A stretch of DNA of 64,000 nt from Bugula neritina (lineage: Eukaryota; Bryozoa; Gymnolaemata; Cheilostomatida; Bugulidae). Of this stretch, positions 44,976 through 59,861 are shown in pieces. Position numbers and translations under genes: made by a program. Position 1 is the stretch's first letter, and each line of letters opens with the position of its first letter. Location of the stretch: assembly GCA_964035545.1 (NCBI GenBank), contig OZ037765.1, positions 26,796,504-26,860,503 of the forward strand. Reading direction: 5' to 3'. Below the pieces are notes generated by a model. That model did not search any database and had not been told where the DNA came from. It saw nothing but the letters and a program-made list of their open reading frames with translations.

Positions 44976-47900
44976 TCATAAAACCTTATCATGCTCGACG
45001 TCATCAGCAAGAGGTGAAGTGGGAGACCTTGGTGGAACTGATGGGGACAGTTTTATAGTCTTTTCATCACTTTTGGTCGCCTTGAGACTCCTGGAAGACT
45101 TTTTCTGTCTGTCTAAAGAAATTTCAAGTCTTTGCTTCACTGAAATTTTGCTGACGTTTGGTTTACTTTCTTCAGTATGGTGCTCATTGGTTGTTGAAGA
45201 GCTGACGCTGTATAAACTCTTCACATAAGGAGGAGTTAATTCCAATTCCAGAGAAGGAACTGAATCAGCTGATTCAGAAGTGTATGGTGATGCAGAAAGA
45301 GAAGGCGTTAGACTGGGTGTAATGGCTGGGCTTATCTGTCCAATAGAAGGTGAAGGAAGCTCAGTTAGGCGCGAATGACCTGAAATGTAGCTTGTCGCAT
45401 GTACTGGGATCTGCAGCCTTACATTTTTCTCTTGACGAGATCTAAAAATAGACAAGTAAAAATATAACTCACTTTCATGTGAAACCAAACTTATTTAAGC
45501 TCTACAAACTTTACCTACCTTAAGGGCATTTGACTTGTAAATCGGTAAAATTCACTCCCCAGCTCCCTTATTATTGGAACACTACAATGAAAAATGTTAT
45601 CAGAACAGAATATTTCATATGAAACTCACTTATGATGAAGAGCTGTATTATAGGCATACTACTTTATGTAATTGCTATGTATCACATATTTTGTAGATTC
45701 TATTTAATTTACAAAATCAACACTTGACGTAATAAAATGAAGCACTGATTATAAAACCATAAATTACGAAAGCTTTAAAGAATTTTATAGGTCAGTTGCC
45801 ATACGGAAAGCTGCTATTCTTAAAGACACTGACATTCTGTTACAAAATTTTATGTTTATACTGCTACTCAGTTAATACATTTTTTTACTTTTGACCAATA
45901 GAATAAGTTGATAGGTTGATGCTGCGTCTAAACTTTAATGATAAACTCACCTGTTTGCTTTCATAGGCCTCATTTTATTGCCTAAATTGGAAAGTCTTAG
46001 TGACACATGGTGCTCTGGTGTCTTGGGATGATCAACATTAGCTACAGGCTGCAGGTCACCCTCATCAGTAGGCAAAGGCTGTACATCTGGCTCTTCAGTT
46101 GGTGTGATTAATGCAAGCTGTGGTTTCTCCTCTTCATCCAAATCACCAACTGTTGCTTTTTTATTGAGCAGCTTCTTTATCCTCAACATGTTTATTATGT
46201 CAAACAGAGTTGCTTTCTTCTTTTTAGCTGGTCTCTTGGAATTTTCATCCTATAATAAAATATTCTCTCCATTATATATGAACTGAACTGGTAAGAAAAA
46301 TACTGCCACCACAAGCTTGAACACACCTTCTGTATACATGTCCCAAAAAACTCAGAAGAATGCAACTCTAATCTCACTCTTTGTCAACTTTAGTTTCAAC
46401 AATTTTTCATTATGTCTTATTCTTATATGCACTTAAATTAGTACTATGTTATGTATGTATTATCATCTAATGAATTAATTTAATATATGAATTAGCTGAG
46501 TAACTTTAGTCATATTTCACCATTTACTAGAGCGCTGCAAATGTTTAAATAAAATGCTTACCATGAGCAACTTCCTTCCCATAGCACTTGCAAATGTTTT
46601 CAACTTATTTCTAATTCCCTCATGGAAGCTATCTACAGCTGTGAGTGGAAGATTCTCACCAGGTACTAAGTACAGAATAGTCTCCTGTGGATCCTGCATA
46701 AATATAATTGAGTCAAATACTTCAATACGAAACGCCAAAGCTATAGCATGCCGAGTATACAGTCGCTCTGCTTTGTCAGCAGTTACAGTTACAAACATGA
46801 TATAGTTTCACTAAAGTGATTGCTGTCATTAATAATTATATGTAGTTACATGACAGTCTAGTCAGTAAAAGTTATAGTAATAGCATGTAATTCTAATCCG
46901 TCAGATCAAATTTTTGATGGCTTCCTTTTATCTCATTTTTTCACATTCTTGCAAATTCAACCTCTACAATCATTTCTTATTCAAACTTACATATATAAAG
47001 TGAACTGCTTTCAGAACTCTATCTAATCAAATTACTGATATCTTATGTTTTCATATTCTTGTGAAAATTCAACAAATTTTTTTTCCGTTTTTATGCTGTG
47101 AATCATTTTAAAAACTGGATCTGATATATTTTCAACTTACATTGAATTGCAAAACTCGAATTCGGTTAGGAATAAAAGTAGGTCCAACGAGCTCCAAGTC
47201 CGGACGAGCGTAAACTTTTACTCTGCCGTGTATAAGAAAGGCGTACTCAATATTATCATCAAGGTTGTAGATGGTTTGCTCATTAAGGTTCGGAATATAT
47301 CCATGTTCTAGAAACGCTTTTGCTGATTCTGTAGGAATGCTCTGAAATTCATAATCTTTGTGAATTAGTGCTGGGCTAGTTATGAAATAATTGGTAGCAA
47401 GTAAAATTAAGGCATGCTTGTACCTAGTCCATTTTTCTCAAATCTACCAGCAATTTCAACTCAATTATTAATCATTTTAGAATAACATTAGTTTTACTGA
47501 AAACTAAATTCAGCAACAATTACTTCAGCATTAATGCTAATTCAATGATGGAACTAGAATAAATTGTAGCATTTGATCAGTTTATGATAAATATTTAGTG
47601 AACCTGAAATTCTCTATGCTCTGTAAGTAAATGTAGGACAATTTTAATAGCACAGTTTTTCCAGAGTTTGAGTTTAACTTCAGGGTACATGTCAAAGGCT
47701 ATCTCAAGGTCAGTGATGTTCAGAAAGTAGAGTTGAACGGCGGTTTCAGCTGTAACACTGGTAGTTACGTGACTGTCCATTAGAGGCCCCATTTCTCCAA
47801 GAACTGCCCCAGCACCCAAATAATCTGTGTACCTACAGAAGAAAGAAACCAACTCAAGTATGCAAATACTATATGCATGTTTTTCGTTACTTTTTATATT

Positions 47901-50900
47901 TAGTCAAAAGTAAAGGAAAAATACATATGACTGAAAAAGAAAAGCATTAATGACAATGCTCTATGTAAAAATATCACTGCAGCTAGTCGAGGCACATGAA
48001 ATATTGAACTATTAAAACATTTTTTGTGATTGTCAAAATAAGCATTTCTTTTATAAAAAAACATGCACATCAACCATCAAATTACATGTTTAAATAAAGC
48101 ACAAAATACAGATGTGTCACAGATGCTTACCGGTCTGCACTGGCTGACAATGAGTCATCACCTTGATCCATGGTGAAGTGAGAATGCAGACGCTGCTTCC
48201 CAAACTTCTACAATGACATTGGCAGCACATATCATAAACATATATACTACCCCTTTATATCAAAATATATTTATTAGATGACAGCATATAGCAAAATAAC
48301 GTGTTTGTAGAGTAACTATAGTAAAAATATGCCGCTCTATAGTCGAAACTACTTACCTTTACTAAGCCAGAAACTACAATGTAAATTCCCTTTGGTGCCT
48401 CTCCGGAGTGTAAAATGTCATCATTGTGATCAAAGTTGATGAGTTGTGCTCTTTCCTATGAACAGATTAAAATTAACCTTGTGAGAGGAAACAAAATGCA
48501 ACATTCAACTTATTATGCTGCCTTAACAGCAGGAAAGTTCAATTAAGGTCCAGTTAAATGAGTCAGATCCTAGCACATCAAGTCAACTTTGTTTCAACAT
48601 GGCTGCATTCTTTCATTACAATATATAATAGTTATTTTTAAAATAAAACATTTCAGCCAAAATGATAGACTATTTACTATTGTAAAAAAGAATTCCCAAA
48701 ATCTTAGAAATTGTAGCTGACCTTCATAAATCTAGCAATAGAGTTGCCTCCACCTTGAAGCCATGGCACAAAAGATAGCATATTTTCAGCAGGCATTGGT
48801 GGAATACTTGGTGGAGAGGAAACCAGCATCTTGATAAGCTTGTCTGTACTCTGTTTGATTATAAATATACTAACAATCAATTCCAGGTGCCTAGCAGTTA
48901 TCTAATTCCAGATACAGAAAAACTGCAATTGAATGTTTTTCACACGTATGCCCTCATCAAATGGTATTAATTGGATTGTTTTTAGCATATGTAAATTTAG
49001 ATAATTTTTAATCAGCATGTATAGCAATTGATACTTATAAGTAAATATTGGTATAGCTTTACATATAATGAACCTAAACTTTGTAACCTTTCCTTTCTCT
49101 TTTTTTTTACTAAAAAGCTATAATAAAGAATCTATTATATACAACTTTAATTTTTTGTCTACAATAACTAACCAAATATTTACCCTATGCAACCTGTCAG
49201 CTTCAATTTCATCCAAGAGTCCATCTTCCTTCAGCTTATCTAATGTGTCTCGTATTTTGTTTAGCACCGTCCTAGTAGCTTGTCTTGTCTTCACAGCAAC
49301 GGCAACGCCTGGACTGCTTCTTTGTAACAATGCTATATTTTAAAAGAAATAACTCCTGTCTAACAGCAATAGCATTACGGCAATCACACTGTTTAACCAA
49401 GTTAGCTATAAATATTTCAGCTATCAGTAATACATTCAACTGACTCATGCACTGCAAAAAGCATGTACGAAGTCGAATACCTAATTCTTTGATGACAGCC
49501 AGTCTTATTTTGTCACATCTGTTTTTGAATTTGTCTCTCATGCCGGAATGTTCTACTATATGATCAAGGAGTTGTCTACACTCCTCCTCACCAACCACAA
49601 ACCCTCGGCCAACGTCATAGCCAAAGTTAATTTGACTTTCTATTCTTCTGTCAACAGCTTTGAGTATAGCAGGGAGACACGTGATCTATAAAACCAGCTT
49701 CACTAGTCTGGATGGTGACCAAAGAACATTCATTGCAATCAGAATATAGAACTATTCAATTGTGTTATGATTTTAGATACAGTTTTCTGTCTAGGAACAT
49801 GAAAACAAATATTTGAATGCTAAAATTCAAGGGGAGATAATTACTTAAGAACTAATTAATAAGAAAACTTAACTACATTTCATAGTTCTACTCTCCTACG
49901 AAAAAAAAGGTCTCTAAGCTCACTAATTATTTCATTGACTGTTTTGAGCACCTTCAGTTGCCTTCATAAGCTATTCTACTACAAAGGGTAGATTTTTGCA
50001 TAGCAAAATTATACTAGGTAATGTTTTTATTTAACAATGTGTATGACGACACATATTATGTCAGATTTCGCATTTTAAATTAGTCAATTAGATGATCTCT
50101 TATGTCATCCTTTGAAATATCTAATAGGAAATTTCGTCTCTTATAAAATAATGCTTTTATTAGACATCATTTTATGTAAAGATAAATCTTTATGGGTAAT
50201 CACTAGAAGCAGTTTAGGGTGGCTGAGTGCAGAGTTTGTCTAGATATCGTTGTCTCCAAACCCCCAAACCCAAACCACTGCACTCAGTGACCACCAACTT
50301 GGCTCTTTTTCCTAGTTTATGAACTTATGAACTGCAGCTGAATGCTCCTACTCACAAGGAGAACCTCTAAGAGTCTCAGACATCTGGTGATTTGAATAAT
50401 AGCAGCCATCAAGTGATATTGCTGAGCTTCTTCTATCTGATGTATCCGGTACAACCTGGCAGCCTCATAGCAAGCGTACAACTCAGGGTAGGCAGCGAGT
50501 AACAGGATCAGAGCTATGGCATTCCAGAAACTCCTGAAGTATTGCTTGTAACCAAAACCCAGCACCTAATTATAAAAGTAAAATAATTCAACACTTCAAA
50601 AAAAAGATCTGTGCTGATAGAGAGAATCTTGAGATTATGTGTACCTGCTGATACATTTGTTAAAAATGGAATATAAACAAACTTATTTATTTATTATTAT
50701 AAAAAGTCAAGCTGTAACTTTTTATTTGTCAATTTACACTTGCATGTGGTTCTCTCTTGACTGCCATTAAATCACACAACTGATACAAGATTGCATCAAA
50801 AATAATTATACATTTTAGCAGGCAAGTATCTTCAAGCAGAACTTTTTCTCTGAGTTCTGACTTCAACAAAAGCAATTACAAATTCGATCTAAAAACAACT

Positions 50901-53900
50901 ACTTGTAATATTTTATTATAAATTAAATACAGGAGTTCACCAAAATTTGCTAAAATAAATTGTAAATGTCTAATATTAAAAAAAATTTATAAAAATAAAA
51001 TACAAATCCAGTTCCACTGACCTTAACAACCAGCTCCATCATAAAGAAAATGGCCAGGTTTAAAGATAACACAAAAAAGATGATATGGTAATTTACACCA
51101 TTTGTATAGGTGAGTAACTGTACAGTCCCAATCACAGCCTGGATAAGTAACACCACCACTGCACTTATCCACAGCATTTTGGATGAGGCAACTTTGAATG
51201 CCAAAGGGTGAGCAGGTTTATAATCTTTAGCTGGTGTTGGTATCACAACGCTACACAGCTTCTTCATGTAGTAACTCTGCAAGTAATATAATATATAATC
51301 TAACTGTGTGCGTATTATTATCATTTGATAGCACTTGTACAGCTTCTACTTGTCGTGTGACAGAAATTGGTGAGCAAAAACTCTTTCAAAGTTCATACAA
51401 AAGTCACAAATATTCAAACTTAACTACTTAATACTTGTTAAAACATAAAGTTATGTTTATGTAGTAAAACCTTTCTGATATCTACATACTTTAGTCCGTA
51501 TTGATTAAACTTAAAGCTCTGTTTTGATTGAGAAATTAAGAGCTGTATATGTCCTTACCATATGATAGCTTCATATTTTACCCACAGTATGCATAAGTTG
51601 ATGGCTGGAAACTATAAAATTAGCTAACAGCAGGCAAGTCTCCCCTTTATTGGAACATTTTAGATTTTATAACTACTAACTTCCAAGTGAGTTTAGTGTT
51701 TTTTTGTTTTGTACAAACCTTGTTCAATAACAGGGAAAAGCTTTGGAGATTTAGACACAACAATCATTTCATTTTCTACATAATATTATATAATTTGGCT
51801 AGGTGGTAGAAGAACTTACTTATAAAAAAATTACTTATAAACCAAATTTTTATAAATATTCATAAGAACTATCACACAATAAACTAATGAGTATGTTCAT
51901 ATCAAACACATTGTCAAAACTATTTACACTCACCACTTTTGGAAAGAGCCGATAAAATCCCTTCATTTTCCAGGAAGTTGTTACGTCCTCCAGTGTGATG
52001 AAAGCACCACGTCTATCCGCTGTTGATTCTGTCAATTCAATAAGTTTTCTCACGGCAGCTCTACCTAATAGCCCATGTTCAAACTGTCTCCAGTATGATA
52101 CCTAGCAATACCACCCCAATAATCAGTGCATCCGCATCATATAGTTTATTAATTGGAAAGTAAACACAACTAAGTGGCATAAAAACAGATGACACCGAAG
52201 CTATTTTCTTACGAAATTTAATTGTTTGTAAAATAGAATACAAATTAAAGTGATCATGAGGCAAAAATGAAGTTTGATAGAATCATACAAGCAAGTTTAA
52301 AATATCAGTCTATCAAAATTTTCAATTTGATTAGTAATTTTCTGAGTAAAAGATAAAATATTATTAAGACATTGCTTTCTAAATATGACAGTAGCAAGAG
52401 TTAAAAACCAGAATGCAACCTTTTGAGCTTTCAAATATCTTATCCGAGCCTCTTCTTCATATTCTTTGTACTGAGCAGCAGTGAGTTCAGTGTGAATGAG
52501 ACTGCTACAGTCTGGACACACTACCTTGCTCTGGTTGGGGGCGGGTTCTGATAAAGCCACTTTAGTAGATGACTTTCCACTAGTTTCCTTCAATAAAATT
52601 AAGACAACTTAAAACTACATCTAAATATCAGTGAAAATGTTATGAGCAAAATGCTGCAAAATAAAAAGGAAGACACTGTTAATGGGACCAGGTTTTATTC
52701 AACAAGAATTCTATAGCAATCTAGTACAGCTGAAACAGTTTACGCTTAATTTACTGTTATAAATATCAAGTTGTAAATAAAAGAATTATTGCACAATGGT
52801 GACCACTAAGCTTTTCTTAGATAAATGAAAAAAATACTAAACTTAAATCCCATTCTAAGGTAACAAAAAGTGCAATATGCTCAATTAATCATTTTTATGT
52901 AGACAGCAACTTCAACTTTCACTATGCTTATACTTGTTGAAATTGCTAAATCTTATATTTTTAAAATATTCTTTTCTATTATAGAAATATTTAGTAAAAT
53001 TAGAAAAATGTTGCCAAAACCAATCAACAAGTTTATTGTATTTGATGAAGTTATATGGTTAAATTTCTGAAAACTATTTTATACATTAGTTAGTTGTTCA
53101 AGCCTGTATCTGTATAAGTCAGTGTTTCCTTAAGGCCTACCAACTATGTATAGAAATCTGTTGACATAGTCAATCCATTTACATTATCTATTAAAGATGG
53201 TCATCAATATAAAAATTCTATGATATATAAATTACTTATGTAATGGAACAAGTTGTGAACTATACCTTAGCAACTCTATCAGCATAGGGATTCTTGATCT
53301 CACTCATTAGCATCACCACGTCCCAATGAGCGTCTGCTAAGAATCGATCTGACTTCAACTCTGATATCATCGACTTTTGGGTCTCTTCTAAAGCTTTCAC
53401 TGCAGCCGTCACAGCTAGTTTCTTTGCCATTGAAATTTTTGTAAGGCCTAAAATATAGCCTCAACTTTAACGGAATAGTTTTATTTTATCCGCATTGCAC
53501 AAGTGATGTAAGCAATCAGTTTGGTAAAATGCTTACCTAGAACTCCCAGCAGGAATCTCATTGTACATCCATTGATGATCAGAGTCAGCACCACTATGCC
53601 GGCAGCATACATCAAAAACTAAAATTAGATAAAAATACTATCAGTAGTCCAAAAAAATGGCTGATGATGATTATAATATGAATTGTGGGTCCGTATTTCT
53701 TGGGCTCTAAAAGCTATTAAACTGGTCTACAGTATACACTATACAACATAAAAAAAAACAATTTTTTTGAATTATCTTGATGAAAACCAGCAGGTTTTTT
53801 CAAATTCCAAACAAACACAACATTTAGGTTTTGCCAGGTTATGAATTGTTTTTCAAAACCACACTGGGATGAAACACAACTGAATGCCTTAACAGAGCCA

Positions 53901-56900
53901 TGGGGCAACACAATCATATAGTACAGTAAGTAATAGGTTTTATATCTATAAATTAGTAAGCATAGAAGAAAAACTCATGATGGAAAATGATAATAAGACT
54001 TACAAAAGCCCGACATCTGACCATGGGTACCTCAAACTATAGCTTTAGTAGAGAGCACACAGGACACTGGCAGACACTAACCTTGTTGCCAATCACATGA
54101 GGATCTAACGTGTCATCTTCGGCTACCAGGAGTGCTAGAGCCAATGAGACGGCTCCTCTCAAAGCTCCCCACCACATCACTATTCCTTTTGACCAATCAA
54201 ATCCATAGCCAAGACATCGTAATAAAGGTGAAAACACCAATAGCGTGATACCTCTAAAAATGATAATCATTATTAAACAATAGGCAGCAGTCACTTGAAT
54301 ATTCCATGCTGCAATACACACTTTCAACAAAGAAATTAATATACAGTAGAACTAACCTGATGACTGTGATTCCTAAATAGAGCACAAAGATATAAAACCA
54401 GTCTTTAGAAGTGTACGAGTTACTGTCCCTGATCTCCCGCAGAGCCAGTTCAGTGATTACAATCCCAACCAGTATGAATATGAGAGTGTTGCTCACAAAC
54501 GCTAGCAAACTCCATTGACTACAACAATTCAATAAATGCAATACATTCTATATAAACTATATAGATATGCTTCGACTTGAAATAGATGGTAAAATAATTC
54601 ATATGCTGCTATCAAATAACAGTGTATAAAAAATAACAGAATTCAGGCCTTGCAAAATAACCTGATGATGCTAAAAAATGTCTCAAATTTGTAGAAACAT
54701 TTCTTCACCTGTGAAGAAATCGCTCCACCTCTGGACTGATACTTGTTTTCTCACTACTCAAAACTGCACCGAGTACAACCACAGCCAACACCCCAGACAC
54801 ACCAAAACCTGCCTCAGCTAAAATTTTAATGTTTCAGCTAAATTATAAACAGTCAACTTTTTTGTAAAGAATTATATGTATTTTTTTAATTTAAAGTTAT
54901 GTGGATTGACTTGAGTTGTCATTATCTAGATATGGAAAGCAATTACAAGTACAATACAATGTAACATTCTGAGTGACATAAGATACATATGACTTACATG
55001 TGCTATATATTTATGGTAAAATGATTTGCATATAGAGTAAGTGAAAAGCAACTTACCCACAAAGTAGGTGATGTATGGAAAAGCAATAGTAATAAGAGTT
55101 TCTATTACTACGTCATTAAAGATTTTAGAGAGCCAAGCAGAGCAGATTTTCCCCATGATGTAGCCAAGAAGGGTGCCTCCAAACAGCACACGAATAAAGA
55201 AGAGTGTAATATCCGCACCAGTTGCTGAAACAAGATGGTATATCTACCAGTTTTAATCCACCAAAACATGGCGTGCACTTGTGAATGTATTCTAAATAAA
55301 TGGGGTTAAATGAAACAAGAATTTTTGATTGGCAATCACAAGGCAGCTGAAGTAAAGCATAGACAACATGGCCTCTGCGTCATGTCAGCTTTGTGTGTAT
55401 AAAAAAGCTAAAAGCTCATTACACCTTATAATTGAAAGTAACTTAATTGTACATTAAGTAAAGCAGTTTCATGCTTAGTTTTGTTTCTTTAGTAATAAAC
55501 ATCAGTGTAAAACTTATAGCTTTATTTGCTCACAACAAACTTTTCTTATACAAAATTATAAGAATTCAAGAAGATGAACAGCTAAATTTCCTGCAGTAAA
55601 AACCGTTCATCAACGAATCTCAATAGTTTGTCTCTGGGCATGTCACAAGCTCCATAGTAAAGTGTCTAGAGAAATTACTGTCCTTAAATATTGCATAACA
55701 CAAATAATCTATCGATTGCTGTTTATGGCTGAGCCACTTCTATTTAACAGCAAAACATTAAAAACTCAGAATACGATGTTATAGCCAGAAAATGCCACCT
55801 TCGGACCCTTCATAATCTCCTTTTGACATTTTCAAAAAGACTGTAAAGAAGACTAAAGCTGCTCCATCATTCAGTAGTGATTCTCCTTCCAAAAGTATGG
55901 CTAACTTCTTGTCAGTCCCTTTAAGAAAATAGAGTTTAACATTATCTAGCTTACATATCTGTATGCCATTCAATCAGAGTGTATAATTTGTAGACAATAA
56001 CTCAGCATTACATTCATAACTTCCAATGAGTTTTAGAAGAAGATAACATTAGTTACATAATGGACAGAACACATTTTAATTGGTCAAAGATACATAACCT
56101 ACTGCGAATGACGTAAATAAAAATGAGATTTGAAATTTCATAACTACATATAGTTAATGTAAATGCTAAAAATTGAGCCTAAAAACTGAGCAATAGCCCA
56201 TGTAAAATCAGACTACGCAATTCTGAAGTTGTTCTCAGACTAACTAGGCTACAACAGCACTACATTAGCAGGTATATAGCAACAATACATGTAAGATCAG
56301 ACAACTCTACATTGGCCAAGTTGCATTCAGGGTTTTAAAAAACTCAAAGAACGGTCTTCTGATCATTCTACATGTTTCCAGCAGTGAGTGACATATCACG
56401 TTGAAACTATCAACAAGAAAAATTTGAATATAATAATATATCTTATGAGCCAACAACAGTGTTTAGCAAGAGAAAGAAGAGTAGTGGCTAGTAATATAGT
56501 CTATACTGTGCTTACCCAGTTCCTTCAGTGTAGACACAACTGCAAGAGGGTCGGTGGCACTTATAGCTGTTCCAAAGGTCATGGATATGGACCATGGCCA
56601 GTTGTATGGGAATATGTATCTCACTAAAATTCCACTGAGAAAAGCATTAAGCACTACAATAAAATTACAATTTTATAAACTCTATTAATATTTTAAATAA
56701 ACAAATTTTGGAGTCTTGGCTAGATGATTTCTCACATGAAGATATTCCATACTGGTTTTAATATATCATTAAAGTTACGCTAGCAGATAAGTTACAGCAA
56801 TAAATTTCTAAAAAACATTACTTCAAAATATGTCTTAAAAACATCTCATCGAAGCCAACTTCTTACTTTTACACAACATTCAATTTGATAGGGAACACAA

Positions 56901-59861
56901 CTCTGCAGTAACGACTGTGAGCACAACCTGATATCTCTAGATGAAGAAAGTGCAATTTTATTGGCCAATTATGCTAATGTTTGCATGATCTCTCACTAGC
57001 ATAATCTCAATGTTGAATACAACTATTTTATTCTTTTAATATCAAGTGAAAAATTAGCAAGATATTAAATGATAATCATGTAACATACTTACTAAAACCT
57101 GGCACAGCCAGTATGACAACTTGAGAGAAAGATTTGATGAGTGTGTGCAGCTCCAAAGCATAGGCGGAGTCAAACACGAGAACAGGCAAGAAGATGTGAA
57201 GCATAAGATGGGGGTCGATGGTGGCGAGGAGAGTATAAGATTTGACAGTGTCTATCAGCACCGACAGCACACCCAGTGCACAGCCCAGAATGAATATGAA
57301 CACCGTAAATGGAAGGTTTGTTTCCTTCAATAGACTTCGTGTCACAGCTAAATATATAAAACATATTTTAGTTTACAAACTATGACTTTGAAAGCTAAAA
57401 CAACCTAAAATATTAACCTCCCGACGCACAGATTAGGCAATAATATAAATATCTATACACAAGTGCAAAATGAAGCTTTGCCTTGAGGCATAAAGCTTAA
57501 TTAATTTGAAATCACAGGGTATTATTAGTAAAAGAACTTTATCATAAAACAACAGATTCTGTTGTTCAAATAATTTAACTGACTAATAAAAAGGTGTTGC
57601 CAGACAATATAAATGTTCATAAACTTTATAAAAACTGAAATTATTTTGATGATTGGTATTTATATTTTTTAAGTTAGAATTGATTCAAGGGGTACATATA
57701 AGTAAAAAGTGAAGTAAAAGTTTTACAGGTTATAAATTATACCAAATTTACAAATCCTTTCATTTTTTGACATAAATATAATATTTCAATTCAACACTGA
57801 TTTGCAAAAGTGTTCCCGTGCTTCAAATTTATTTGTATCTTTATTGTAGAAATAATTATTATTGACGTCAAGTGTTGAGGGGAAAAAACTAGAAAACATG
57901 TTGAGCCCAAGTTGTGTGAATCTTGTTTTGAAAAGCAGCAAAGTTATTGTTTAGGAAAACCACAAGTAAAAAAAACAAATAAGAAATACATCGAAATTTT
58001 TAAAAAATTGGATACATAATAATTATAACAGAGAGCTTTAAAGTTTATGCTCCATGAACAAAAATGTCAAATGCTAACATTGCCTGTTGTCATAGTATCA
58101 CAAAATCAGTTCTGAAAGATGATTTTCAATGTGTGGTTTTGCAAGATCAACAATATTTTAATATTTTCTTAGTTATTCAATCAAGTAAGATAGCTGTACA
58201 AAGTGGATTAAAACTTGGCTACCCACTGCTTCTACAGCATTTATATGCTGTTTATGCTATTTATACTTATTGATAGGACAAACAAACAAAAACCTAAACA
58301 GTAAACATGATTATAAAATGTTGAATACAAGAGCTTTGAGTAATAATTAGAATAATCTTACCTCCAAACAGACAAGAGACGAATATGAACAGGATAGTTG
58401 ATCCCGAATGTCCAATATCATGGTGAGGGTCTCTGTGCGTGTGATTGGTCAAGTCTGAAAGTTTGTGTGAAACAACTTTTTCTAGATTGAGAGCTTCAAT
58501 CATTTCTAATCAAACTAACTATCAACCCTAAGAGGATTTAGATATGCTTTAAAAAAATCCATGTTGAGTATTAGATATGCCTCTTAATGTGGCAAAGTAC
58601 TAGAATCTACAAAAATAGAGATAGTTATAAATCATAAATACCAAAGACAGAACACATAACAATCATATTTACACAATGTTATACCTATTATAGTTATTAT
58701 TGCTACATTGCATATTTTATGGCATAAGGGCAGTAAATACATTGTATGTTATCAACTACCCACCATTTACTAAATATTTCAAATTAATGAAATAGCCATT
58801 ACTGTGTAAACATTAACTCTTTGTAACTGAATTTTGCAGAGCACATAATTTACTATTAGCTTTGTTGCAGATTAACTTGTTAAAGGCTACCACTAAAGCA
58901 GTACCAGTGCTGCACAGTTGGAACACGCAAGAATATGTTACTACCATATAAAGAAAGGATGACTCCAACTAATAACGTGACACAAGTTAACTATGTGAGA
59001 AACCACTAGAATAGAAATTTAATTTGATCATCTATAGACTGAGAAACACACTGAACTGACTAGAGCTAGTCTTCAAATTGCTGTCAGCACAGGTTTATAC
59101 AGTGTCACTTATAATAGAGTAGCCAGTTACTTTGCAAAGCAGGTATAAGCAAATCAATATAAATCATGCAAAATATGAAACTTAAAAGTTTAACTTATAC
59201 GCTAAATTATAGTTATTCCTTATAAGTATAACTTTTACTTATACATTATGATTAAGTTATACTTAGCCTTATACTTATAGTTACACTTTTACTATAACTA
59301 CTAACTACTACTAGAGTTATATTTATACAAGTTTATAGTATTAGTAATAGTATTACTATTAATATTACAGTATTACTATTAATTAGTATTAGTATTAGTA
59401 TTAAATTTACTATTACTATTAGTATTACATTTACTATTAGTACTACTATTAGTATTAGTGTTACTATTACTATTAGTATAACTATAAGTATAAGTTAGTA
59501 TAAATAAGTATAAGTATTACTAATACTTATACTTATACTGTATAAGTATAAGTATTAGTAATGCTTATACTTATTTATACTAACTTATACTTATAGTTAT
59601 ACTAATAGTAATAGTAACACTAATACTAATAGTAGTACTAATAGTAAATGTAATACTAATACTAATAGTAATAGTAATACTGTAATATTAATACTATAAT
59701 AGTAATAGTAATAGTAATACTATTACTATTACTATTAGTATTAGTGAGACTCAGACTGTAAGTGTATTACCTGTGGCTGTTGGTTTGAAAATGAAAAACT
59801 CATAGTCATTGCCGTAAATTTGACTTGTATATGCAAACAGCTCAAGTATCAAAATTATCAT
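44976..59861 (-). CDS. SLC9C1: Sperm-type Na+/H+ exchanger (SLC9C family) with voltage sensor and cNMP-binding domain
   Basis: Coding exons, 5' to 3': 59861-59771, 58454-58362, 57347-57093, 56653-56516, 55918-55799, 55224-55057, 54817-54709, 54518-54357, 54253-54082, 53618-53537, 53447-53266, 52587-52420, 52101-51934, 51276-51022, 50565-50356, 49685-49481, 49332-49184, 48850-48722, 48455-48357, 48207-48131, 47832-47604, 47341-47141, 46765-46562, 46249-45951, 45581-45519, 45441-44976; 4,494 bp, 1,497 residues. Exchanger: FGTAISATDPLAVV, GESLLNDGAALV (Na+ site) and WWGALRGAVSLALAL. A CxxC pair (VVCPDC) lies near residue 545. Voltage-sensor helices span about 650-800, with S4-like ITRCLRLLEVLL. 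The cNMP-binding fold spans about 930-1085; the tail is disordered and Ser/Pro-rich. Family members sit in the sperm flagellum and alkalinise the cell on hyperpolarisation. The acceptor of the exon ending at 46562 is weak, and its start may be off. The first exon looks like a signal peptide. Confidence 0.93.
50218..50295. repeat. Precursor-like hairpin in an SLC9C intron (about 78 nt)
   Basis: GGTGGCTGAGTGCAG at 50218-50232 pairs with 50278-50295 (CTGCACTCAGTGACCACC) with a 3-nt bulge. An inner GTTTG/CAAAC helix is also possible, leaving a loop of about 20 nt. Length and shape resemble a pre-miRNA, but expression is unknown and a fold-back repeat is equally possible. Confidence 0.4.
59210..59755. 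repeat. TAN-triplet cluster forming a long palindrome in SLC9C intron 1
   Basis: Centred on the T at 59539 (TACTTATAC T GTATAAGTA). About 140 bp on each side are complementary with a single mismatch noticed near 59567/59511; beyond that the arms continue with indels to about 200 bp. The sequence consists of TAC/TAG/TAA/TAT triplets. Confidence 0.9.
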
